From contig CM019825.1 of NCBI GenBank assembly GCA_009763385.1, forward strand, positions 186,001 to 250,000: a stretch of 64,000 bases of DNA, read 5' to 3'. The position numbers and the translations under genes are program-made. Positions 55,228-64,000 of the stretch are shown piece after piece. Position 1 is the first letter of the stretch. The number at the start of each line of letters is the position of its first letter. The DNA comes from Coix lacryma-jobi var. lacryma-jobi. Its lineage: Eukaryota > Streptophyta > Magnoliopsida > Poales > Poaceae. The notes under the pieces were generated by a model, which searched no databases, was not told where the DNA came from, and was given only the letters and a program-made list of their open reading frames with translations.

Positions 55228-56187
55228 CCGTGGCCTTATGCATGGAAATGGAATTGAAGCAAGCGGCTGGGCGGGGGCACGCGCACCACGCACACTGTCA
55301 GGCTGTGCAGCCGCCGCCGCCGCCGCCCCTTCTTCTCTCCCCGATCCTGCAAAGTCAAATAAAGGCCGACGGCCGGCCCTTTTCAGCCTCGTGCATATTA
55401 TTCGGTTCGCCGGCCGGCCGGCCGGCCAGCTACGACGACTTTGCAATTTGCAGCAAGCACTACGTGTAGAAGCGTCGTCCTTGCATGCTTGCGGCGTGGA
55501 GCCGCGCCCACCGCCGCCGCCGGTAGGTAATAAGCAACGCTGCACCACCGGTGTTCATTCCGGGCACTCGGAGGAAGGGCCGGCCGTCAAGCTTGCATGT
55601 ATTTGATGATGATTATATTGTGTGTATAAATAAAAATGCCCCGAAAGCGGGCGCCAATAAGCAAATCTAGCTAGCCTTGTTGTAGCTAGCTAGCAGGAAA
55701 CCAAACCAGTAATACTGTGCGTATTGTGTGTGGGTGTGCCGATCTGGCCCCATTGTGTCTTTTGAAAAGGCGAATCTTTCTCCGAGTACTTCGTGCAGTG
55801 CAGAAAACCAATACTACGTTGCAAACTGCCGCGCGCGTTGATCCGGCCAGTTGCTGTTAGTTTAGTGGAGGAGCTACTAGCAGATAGGATCCAACACTGC
55901 AATTGGGCGAGAGAGAGAGAGAGAGAGGGACAGGGCCGGGGGAACAGGTAATGCGACGTGCAGGCAGTGTGTCCAGCCAATTGACGCAATCCAAGCGAGT
56001 ACGCCTACTGGGGACTCGCCGTCGCCTGGCCTGGCTGCTTTCCTTTTCCCCTTCACACTGCACTGCTAGCTGCTTCAACAACAACAACAACAACCCGGTA
56101 CCGCGCCCCTGGGCCTCCTCCAGTCCCCCGGAGGGTGGATTAAATATAAAAATTGATGAGGCGCAACATCACGATATGAGAGGACAC
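55228..56187. other. No gene recognised
   Basis: Contains a CCG repeat (55308-55329), GGCCGGCC repeats (55410-55428), a GA repeat (55908-55928) and a CAA repeat (56077-56095). No coding signal was identified. Confidence 0.5.
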
Positions 56188-56482
56188 GGCCTCTTTGGCT
56201 ACAGGGTACAGGGACTAACTCTATCACATCAAATGTTGTCGTTGTAAAATTAATTTGTCAGTCAGAGGATTATTTACGAGATGAATCTATTAAGCCTAGT
56301 TAGTTTGTGATTTAATAATATGGTGTTAGTTATAATAAATATTTGCTAATGATAAATTAATTTAGCTAGATTCATCTTATTAGTTATTGTATGACGGTGT
56401 AATTAGTTTTATATTTAATTTATTTTAATAGACTAAATTAATGTCGCAATATCCCATGTAACACCGGCTAAACTACCAAACA
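56188..56482. repeat. Tourist-type MITE, related to 58867-59212
   Basis: The ends GGCCTCTTTGGCTAC and CGGCTAAACTACCAAACAT are roughly inverted. The interior shares GAGATGAATCTATTAAGCCT and ATTTGCTAATGATAAATTAA with the other family members. Confidence 0.65.
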
Positions 56483-57385
56483 TTTCTATTAGCATGGTAC
56501 TACTATACTACTCTGGCATAGTAAGTATGTGCACGCCACATTTCCAAGAGCTTCCTGCAGTGTGGCGTGCGCGCGCATGTCTACATACAGACAGATAAAA
56601 ATAAGCGCAGATGCTTTTACTTTCACTCCTGTCACTCACTCAGGAGGAGGGCAGCATCTCTCCTCCGCCGCTCGATATCGGACATGGATGGATACTTTGG
56701 TTGAAGGTCTCTAGAACCCTACTGCCCTTTTTGTCTCGGGGAAGCCTCACTCCAGGACACCTCACCCATCTTGTAAACTGGGTCCATGCACCATACACGT
56801 ATCAATCATTACCACCACTCAATAAACATTATAATATTCCGACGACGAATTTACACTCTAAAAAAAATCTCTTTGCTAGAGAGGAAAAAGGCACTTGCTT
56901 GTAAAGCATTCTGGTATGAGCATATTGCATATATAGGTGTCTTTTCGCCACTATCTGCCATGCATGTCTGCTCTGTTACATACCCCCAAACGATCTTTTC
57001 ATCAATAATGCTAAGCGGCTGGTTTCATGATGTAAGTACTACTCAGTAGTAGTAGTATGGGTCTGATTAGATTCCATTTTTTTACAAAATTCCTTGTTAC
57101 CACTACTACCAAGAAGCTTTTTAGGGGCGGCTCCATATGATTTGTGGTGGCGGTTGCGCAGTAGATAAAAAGTATAACTAATTGTATAGTTTGTCTGTAA
57201 ATGTTGAGACGAATCTTTTAAGTCTAGTTAGTCCATATTTAAATAAAGTTTGAGTTTTTCCATGGACCATGCATGCCTCGCTCGTCTATATATCATGGCG
57301 TTATTGATGGATATGGAGATCATCTTACAGATAAAGCAGGGTGTGAAAGAACCAAACAAGGTTGATATGTTTAAAAAATGTTAGT
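56483..57385. other. No gene recognised
   Basis: Intergenic DNA. The short segment 57180-57245 resembles the core of the Tourist family (GACGAATCTTTTAAGTCTAG) and may be a relic. Confidence 0.5.
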
Positions 57386-57925
57386 CTGTTCAGATGCACT
57401 AGCTAAACTCAAGTAGCTTATGTCAATCTCAATGGTGGGTTTTATTTCGTTGTTTCAAACACTGTCATGTCATATGAAATAAAATGAAACTTGAATGAAA
57501 TTCTCCATTGAGAGTAAAAGTTTCATTGTAAAGTTTCATAGGCATTAAATTTCATGACTAATAGAGAGTTGGTATTCATGTCGATGAAACTCATTTCTTC
57601 TCTCACTTCTTAAATACACCGTCATGTCATCAACAATGCCTATGTGACAACTTATTTAATGCAAATGAAACTCCCATTGAGATTGACCTTACTAAATTTA
57701 ACTGCTAGCCGCTGTCCAAACAGTCAAGCAAAAAGATCAGCTAAAGTTCAATTGGATTAAGCTATTTCAATCAATCAAGCTAAAGTCAATTAAAATTTAA
57801 CTGAGTCTACTAGCTAGACCATAACACACTCTAGCTAAAGTTTAGCTAGAAAACTTTTAGCCGGCTAAAGTATTACATTAAAATTTTATTAGCTAGCTAG
57901 ATTTTAGTTAGGTGCATCCAAACAG
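57386..57925. repeat. MITE (hAT-like ends) carrying a nested Tourist MITE
   Basis: CTGTTCAGATGCACTAGCTA at the left pairs with the reverse complement of the right end, CTGTTTGGATGCACCTAACT. The interior is full of AGCTAAAGT words in both orientations. The copy is interrupted at 57418-57691 by another element. The superfamily call is tentative because no flanking duplication was fixed. Confidence 0.68.
57421..57688. repeat. Tourist-type MITE nested in another MITE
   Basis: TGTCAATCTCAATGG and the right end CCATTGAGATTGACC are inverted copies, with TTA on both sides (57418-57420 and 57689-57691), the PIF/Harbinger duplication. Length is 268 bp. Confidence 0.82.
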
Positions 57926-58866
57926 GTAAGTAGCGCAAGTTATAAGTAGATAGATATTCGGAGAACTTTGAAGATAATTATATATTTGTGTGAAAGTGAC
58001 ATTTCATTTGGTACACTTATATATATATATATATATATATATCCATGGTTGACCACCAATTAAAGCGCAAGTTTTTAAATTTTTTTCCACTTTTACAAAC
58101 ATTTCTTTGAGGTCTTCCCTAAGCAGTTGAAAAATTACTGTACTAGCAGTAGAATATCAGCAACAAAAGAAAAAGAGAGTGTGAGAGAAGATATTACTAA
58201 ATACTCAGAGTATCGTAGCTAGCTAGCTGCCACTAGCTAGCATAGCATGAACCCTACAAGTACGGGAGTTGGGGGCAGAATTTGCTGCGCACCATGTCCT
58301 GCGCGCAGGCACATGTGATTATCGCCGTCTGCACTGCGCTGCACCGCACACACCCGGCCGGCCGGCCATGAGAGCGATGTGTGGTGTGGTGGAAAGAAAT
58401 TACCTTCCCCCCGCCTTGGTTCATCTCTTGGTTGTTCTATGCACACACCGGCCGCTACGAGCCTGATCGAGTCTACAGACTACAGAGGCATGTCTCGCGG
58501 TTGGCATGCATGTCATACTTGCTCGCTTATTGATCCTCCATCCCCATATCATGACAAGGACGAGCTCACATGAGCCCAACCAGTTGATTCATATATATAG
58601 GGGCCCCACCCTACTACTACTCCCGCCATCCTCCTCTCTGCAAGGCTACACCGCGGCTGCAGTAGCTAGTAGTACCACAGCCCTGCTACTTTACCTTGCC
58701 TAATTACCTTACCCTGCTCAACTACCAGCAGATCGACCAAATTCACATTGCCGCCAGTTTGTTTGGTTTTTTTTTACCGTGGTCATCAATAGATGCGAAT
58801 CCCCCCCCCACACACACACCCCACCACACACACCAGCGCATGCGCATATATTGGCGCTCTTTTTTA
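57926..58866. other. No gene recognised; includes an AT microsatellite
   Basis: A perfect AT run lies at about 58019-58042. The rest contains GGCCGGCCGG and CTAGCTAG words. Short frames show no family motifs. Confidence 0.55.
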
Positions 58867-59212
58867 GGGCGTGTTCATTTTTAGGGCAAATTTTTTTTTG
58901 CCCTGTCACATCGGACTTTTGCGGCCCTAATTTCGCCTATTAAAAATATAGTAATTTTAAAACTAATTTATCAGCCGGAGACTAATTCATGAGACGAATC
59001 TATTAAACTTAATTAGTTCATGATTTGACAATGTGGTGCTACAGTAAACATTCGCTAATGATAAATTAATTTACGTTAATAGATTCGTCTTAGTAATTAG
59101 CATATGGTCATGTAATTAGTTTTATAATTAATTTATTTTTAATAGACGAAACTAGTGCCGCAACGTCTGATGTGATGAGCAAATTTTTTTTGCCAGGGAT
59201 CCAAACACCCCC
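58867..59212. repeat. Tourist (PIF/Harbinger) MITE, complete
   Basis: GGGCGTGTTCATTTT at the left and CCAAACACCCCC at the right lie between TTA duplications (58864-58866 and 59213-59215). The interior shows mirrored GAGACGAATCTATTAA and TTAATAGATTCGTCTT blocks. Confidence 0.82.
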
Positions 59213-59215
59213 TTA

Positions 59216-60718
59216 GTGTTATATCTACAGTATATATAGCGGTATCTATGTTAGTATATGCACATCATTTATTGCCATAGTTCATATGAATTGCACTTTG
59301 TTCCTTTACGTGTACCATCGTCCGTGGATGGTGCAGATTAGAACTTTGTTCCTTTACTAAAAGAATTAGATCACCTATACTCCGTATTTCGTTAGAAACG
59401 GCTTCCTGCGCAGACGAAGTAGTTTATTTATTTGGGACCGATACCGTAAGCTCACTTTTACTGTAATACACAATGCACAGAAAATACAAGTTTGTCCACT
59501 GCAAGTTTTGTCAGCTGTATGGAATTTCATCGCTCGGCAGGATCGAATCGGCCACTTATTTATGGTTAACATCACATACGTACATCAGCTGCTAACTCGG
59601 TAACAGTGCACAGTCTGTACTGTATATAATCATATTATTATTATTATTATTCAGTGAGACCAGAAAACAGAATACTGAAAAGGCAAGCAGTAGGACCATG
59701 CATGCAATACGGTAGTCCAAAGCCTACAGCTCAACAGTACAATACTCTCAGAATAGAAATGCATAAATGCAACGCACCTTTCCTACCAGTCTACTAGCAG
59801 GACTCGAATACGAGCGCGCGGTAGGTTGTGCCCGGTCACCTTCGTGGAATCTTCTAGGGCAGTCAGTGCAGTGCCTCTCCCTCGCTTCCGCCCGCCTACC
59901 AGCAGGCTTCCCCGCGCGCTGGGCTGCTGGAATGGATTATGGATGGAACTACGAGTAGCTCCTTTCCCCTCCCTCCCTCCCTCCCTCCCTTGTGGGAGGA
60001 GCGCAGCGAACGCGGCTCCCGCAGCTTTCCCACTGCTCGCTCGGCCGCTTTACCCCTCGCCCGCAGCAATCACCACTCACTAATCGCTAGTAGCCAGAGA
60101 GAGAAGAAACAACCGTACCGCACGCACTAGCTTTCTCTCTCCGTCATTCACTTCGATCCCGGCCTAGCTTCCCCTCTCCCCCTGCAGCGCCCCACAGCGG
60201 AGCGAGCCCCCTCTTCCTCCGACGCGCGCGCGCGGACGAGATCGATCGATCCGAGCGCGAGCGCGAGCGCGCGGGCGGTCAATGCCAACGCCAAAGGCAG
60301 ATGAATCGCTTCGCCTCCCCTCCCGATCGGCCGCGCCGTCGTCCAACTAGCAGCAGCAGCAGCTAGCCGGCCAGGTCAAATTCACTCACAGCGAGAGGAG
60401 AGAGAGGGAGGGGCAGGCAGGCAGGGAGGCAGACAGATAGGAGTGGTAGATATAGATAGGCGGCTAGCTGGGCTCGCTCGCGTCGCGGATAGATCCCCCG
60501 CGCCTCCTCTTCCTTCACTCTCCCCCCAGCAAGCAAGCAAGCAACCAAGCAGCCAGCCCAGGCAGTCTCCGCCGCGCGCGCAGGGGGACCGCGTCGCATC
60601 AAAGCCGCTGCCCGCAACAGGGACAGGCAGGCAGGCGCGCGCTCGAAAGGCCGGCCGGGGACGCGCGCGGCGGCGTCGTCCAAGACGAAGAGGAGGCCAG
60701 GGGCGCGGGCGCAGAGCT
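59216..60718 (+). other. Upstream region and GC-rich leader of the B3 gene
   Basis: From about 59860 the DNA becomes C/T- and then G/A-rich with CTCC and GAGA runs typical of a grass 5' leader. A TATATAATC word lies at 59621-59629, but whether it is used is unknown. Between 60180 and 60718 there are CGCGCG and GCAAGCAA repeats. Two small upstream frames lie inside (60282-60366). Confidence 0.5.
60282..60366 (+). promoter_or_regulatory. Two overlapping upstream open reading frames in the B3 gene leader
   Basis: ATG 60282 opens a 22-codon frame ending at TAG 60348-60350. ATG 60301 opens a 21-codon frame ending at TAG 60364-60366. Both close well before the main ATG at 60719, so if the transcript starts upstream they would lower translation of the main product. 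Confidence 0.45.
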
Positions 60719-62017
60719 ATGGACTTCGCGAGCTCTTCGAGTAGGTTTTCCAAAGAGGAGGAGGACGAGGAGGAAGAGCAGGAGGAGGAAGAGGAGGACG
60801 ACGAGGCGTCCCCGCGCGAGATCCCCTTCATGGCCGCGGCTGCGGCTGCTGCGACGGTCGACACCGGAGCCTCCTCCTCCGCCGCCGCCGCCTCGTCCTC
60901 GCCTTCCGCGGCGTCAGCGTCTGCCGCCCTCCGCTCCAGCGACGGCGCCGGGGCGTCCGGGAGCGGCGGCGGCGTGGGCGACGACGACGTGGTGGTGATC
61001 GAGAAGGAGCACATGTTCGACAAGGTCGTGACGCCCAGCGACGTCGGGAAGCTCAACCGGCTGGTGATCCCGAAGCAGCACGCGGAGAAGTACTTCCCGC
61101 TGGACGCGGCGGCCAACGACAAGGGCCTGCTGCTCAGCTTCGAGGACCGCGCCGGCAAGCTCTGGCGCTTCCGCTACTCCTACTGGAACAGCAGCCAGAG
61201 CTACGTCATGACCAAAGGCTGGAGCCGCTTCGTCAAGGAGAAGCGCCTCGACGCCGGCGACACCGTCTCCTTCTGCCGCGGCGCCGGCGACGCCGCCAGG
61301 GACCGCCTCTTCATCGACTGGAAGCGCCGCGCCGACTCCCGCGACCCGCACCGCCTCCCGCGCCTCCCGCTCCCCATGCCCATGATGCCGCCCCTCGCCT
61401 CGCCATACGGGCCCTGGGGCGCCGGCGGCGCGGGCGGCTTCTTCATGCCGCCCGCGCCGCCCGCCACACTCTACGAGCACCACCGCTTCCGCCAGCAGGC
61501 CCTCGACTTCCGCAACGTCAACGCCGCCGCGCCCGCCAGGCAGCTCCTCTTCTTCGGCTCAGCCGGCATGCCACCGCGCGCGTCCATGCCGCATCCGCAG
61601 CCGCATCCGCCGCCACCGCCGCCGCCGCATCCGCCGCCGCCTCTGCACAGCATTATGATGCTGCAACCCGGCCCCGCGGTCACGCCCGGCGGCCTGCCCA
61701 TGGCGGTTCTCGACTCGGTGCCGCTCGTCAACAGCCCAACCGCAGCCGCCAAGCGCGTCCGCCTGTTCGGGGTCAACCTCGACAACCCGCAACCGGGCGG
61801 CAGCAGTGCCGAGTCGAGCCAAGACGCCAACGCATTGTCGCTGAGGATGCCGGGATGGCAAAGGCCGGGGCCACTGAGGTTCTTCGAATCGCCTCATCAG
61901 CGCGGTGGCGCCGGTCCCGGTGCCGCTGGCGGCGCTGAGTCATCTGCAGCCTCGTCGCCGTCGTCATCATCGTCCTCCAAGAGAGAAGCGCATTCGTCAT
62001 TGGATCTCGATCTGTGA
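60719..62017 (+). CDS. NGATHA-like B3-domain transcriptional repressor
   Basis: An intronless frame of 432 residues starts at ATG 60719 (MDFASSSSRFSKEEEDEEEE), the first in-frame ATG. After an acidic and Ala/Ser-rich N terminus, a B3 DNA-binding domain spans about residues 95-205: EKEHMFDKVVTPSDVGKLNR, LVIPKQHAEKYFPLD, LWRFRYSYWNSSQSYVMTKG, WSRFVKEKRLDAGDTVSF and RLFIDWKRR. There is no AP2 domain, which places it with NGATHA rather than RAV proteins. A Pro/His-rich middle follows. RLFGVNLDNP near residue 347 is the known B3 repression motif. The protein ends SSLDLDL, an LxLxL EAR-type motif. Related genes limit lateral-organ growth and direct style development in the nucleus; that role here is by homology. 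The frame is intact. Confidence 0.95.
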   Translation: MDFASSSSRFSKEEEDEEEEQEEEEEDDEASPREIPFMAAAAAAATVDTGASSSAAAASSSPSAASASAALRSSDGAGASGSGGGVGDDDVVVIEKEHMFDKVVTPSDVGKLNRLVIPKQHAEKYFPLDAAANDKGLLLSFEDRAGKLWRFRYSYWNSSQSYVMTKGWSRFVKEKRLDAGDTVSFCRGAGDAARDRLFIDWKRRADSRDPHRLPRLPLPMPMMPPLASPYGPWGAGGAGGFFMPPAPPATLYEHHRFRQQALDFRNVNAAAPARQLLFFGSAGMPPRASMPHPQPHPPPPPPPHPPPPLHSIMMLQPGPAVTPGGLPMAVLDSVPLVNSPTAAAKRVRLFGVNLDNPQPGGSSAESSQDANALSLRMPGWQRPGPLRFFESPHQRGGAGPGAAGGAESSAASSPSSSSSSKREAHSSLDLDL

Positions 62018-64000
62018 GCGAGATCGATCAGCTGGCGGCGACCTCGATCGATCAGGAATTCAGGAGAGTAAAAAAAAGGAAAGTTGAAAAATTCTTCCCT
62101 TCCGTCTGCTACCTTCTTCACCATCTTCTTCACCTTTTGAGATTCCATTATAACTTTTGATGATAGGACCTAGAGTAGCCTTCTTAACACTTGTTCTCCA
62201 ATTTTTGTTTCGGCCATTCAAATTCTTGTGTTGGCTTGACAATATATATAGAGAAGTTAGGCGAATTAATCAATTATTATTGCTTTCATATGGTTTGAAA
62301 TCTCACTCGCTCGGTTTTTGCTTAATTCGCTACTATTGCTTTATCCTTTTTTGCTCGTGCGATTGGACTCCTTAAGGTATCATTTCGCTCTTTATGTAGT
62401 TCGGTTGGACAATTCTGATTGTCGTATGTCCTACATATGATAACACACCTTCAAATTTGCACTCCCCACACACAGCATTACTGCCAAGATCTGAATCCAT
62501 AGAACCATGAATGCGGTGCAATATATATTGTGCCTTTCTTGCATCATATGTATATGATCTGTTCTCGTCCTAGATTGGAGTCATTGCAACCGCACAGTGT
62601 TCTCAGAAAGCATGGCAAGACAACAACCTTGACAGTTCATTAGCAGCAGTCAACTTACAGCAGACAAAGCCTATACATGAAGCATTTGCAGGTCAGTTGT
62701 TCAAATTCTGAACCATCTATCTCTCATCTTCATCTGTACTGGTCACCATCTCTTGTTTATATTATGAGTACTGGTGCTGGCACTCTTGTTTTTCATTTTT
62801 CGTGCTTTTGCCGCGGTTGCCACTTTCTGTACTGTTGCTCACTCTTTGTCCATACTACATATGTATACCACGGTGCATCATCATGCATGTCATAATGTAG
62901 TAGATAGATCGTATGGTAGGCAGTTATTAGGCACCAGCACAAACAAAATGGAAGACTTTTCTTGTGGTTTTACGCAAGGTCAACTGAAAATTAACCCCTG
63001 CCGTGGGCTAAAAATCATGTGTAGTTTGGTTTGTCTGGGCCTTGAGTGGTATTGGCTCCAAGAGTTCTTTATGGCCCCTGGCAGTCTGTAAAGGAGAGGG
63101 TGAGCCAGAGGGGAAGGCATTGCCACTGGCCTTAACTTCTTTGTACGTCTGATGAACGATTTTATTGGGGAAGAGCCGAAGAGGGCCAGCCTCAGTACTA
63201 ACACTACGTACTGTTGCTGTAGTAGTAGGAACAGTGCTGCGTCGATGTGCACCTCTCTCTCATGGAGATGGTGTAGCCTTTGGTTGGTTGCGTTCTGTGT
63301 TCTTGTCCTTTGTGTGCGAGACAGTGAGGCGGAGAGAGCCTGTACATCACCGTCTCTTTTCCTCTCGCCTTTCACTGCAGTAGTGAGTAAGTACGGCGTG
63401 TGTGCTTGCTGGGAGCAATGGAGGGAGGCAAAGGCCACGTACCGGCTCAGCAACAGATATCCTTAACTGGTAAGGTGTAGGAGGGGTTCTTTTTGCACTG
63501 GTGAGGCTAGAATAGACATGTATAGATGCTGTTTCTACTGACAAAAGTACCTTTGGTCCGTTGTAAGCTGGAAAAGGCAATGGGGAAGTTATGGAGGTAA
63601 AAAAAAAAGAAGAAGAAGAGCCAGGCCATGCATGTGTCTGCTTGTTATACGTTCTTTCTACCCTTTGCATATGGTTGTTAAATACATCTTTTTTTTCCTC
63701 AAATTACTGCCTTCAGTCGGGGTATTATCTCAAGAACAGCGTCCTGGGTGGAAACAAAAATTTGAAACTCGTGTACATATATAGGGGAGAAATATGTTAA
63801 GGCTAATTAACCAACATATTTCTGGCGTTAAAGCAAGGAACATACATTGAGATGAATAGCCAAGTTAATTAATTGTCCAAACAAAAATTGACTCATTGCC
63901 ATTTTCTGTAGAACACACGTTGCCACATACTATACTTTGGTCATTAACTGTCATTGTGATATGTTAGACCTAATATAGTACATGACCATTATCTGAAATC
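62018..64000 (+). other. 3' flank of the B3 gene; no further gene recognised
   Basis: The 3' UTR probably covers the first few hundred bases (an AAAAAAAAGGAAAG stretch at 62072, T-rich DNA after 62100). Several AATAAA-like words are weak, so no cleavage site is assigned. The rest is AT-rich with short unassigned frames. A GAAGAAGAAGAG tract is at 63609-63620. Confidence 0.5.

Noticed and set aside
60443..60718. Upstream in-frame extension of the B3 protein
   Set aside because: No ATG occurs in that frame before 60719 and the sequence is low-complexity leader, so the extension is not used as coding.
1..64000. tRNA, rRNA or bacterial-type operon features
   Set aside because: None seen. The tRNA-like words at 53327-53341 are a Copia primer-binding site, not a tRNA gene.

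Overview
This is nuclear DNA from a flowering plant, almost certainly a grass and most likely a panicoid (the sorghum, maize, Setaria and Panicum group). The evidence is the CACTA elements with subterminal TTTGCCGAGTGC-type arrays, a Tat-type Gypsy element with an antisense gene, many Stowaway and Tourist MITEs, and a very GC-rich B3 transcription-factor gene. The species cannot be fixed from the window. It is mostly nested transposable elements. One clearly recognisable intact host gene lies at the right end.

Layout. 1-5768: right part of a CACTA (En/Spm) element with a decayed TNP2 transposase gene and a decayed TNPA-like gene. 5769-11931: no gene, two Stowaway MITEs and a 139-bp tandem repeat. 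11932-16293: a complete 4.36-kb CACTA element with an ATG target duplication. It carries two inverted repeats and only the N-terminal part of TNP2, and it splits a small minus-strand reading frame. 16294-21873: a possible SART3/PRP24-like gene fragment, a short retroposon with a 17-bp target duplication, and a MITE. 21890-41039: a full-length minus-strand L1-type LINE with a perfect 16-bp target duplication. A Tat-lineage Gypsy element (28552-40219) has inserted into its ORF1. The Gypsy keeps gag and the start of protease/RT but has lost the rest of pol. It also keeps a five-exon antisense gene with its own TATA box.

41056-47116: AT-rich DNA with MITEs and one possible 1-kb TIR element. 47117-53851: a structurally complete Copia element with an open 1,384-codon polyprotein, LTRs that differ at only one position seen by eye, and a perfect 5-bp target duplication. 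It sits inside an exon of a small, unrecognised, three-exon minus-strand reading frame (54022 to 46082). 54400-59215: Stowaway and Tourist MITEs, including one Tourist element nested in another MITE. 60719-62017: an intact NGATHA-like B3-domain repressor gene with both an RLFGV motif and a C-terminal LDLDL motif. 62018-64000: 3' flank.

Insertion order. The LINE came first and was then hit by the Gypsy, whose LTRs differ at about nine sites over 1,281 bp, mostly C/T or G/A. The Copia is the youngest visible insertion. The clearest structures are the two-armed inverted repeats inside CACTA-2, the antisense gene joined exactly to the pol deletion in the Gypsy, and the exon reading frames that rejoin once CACTA-2 and the Copia are removed in thought.
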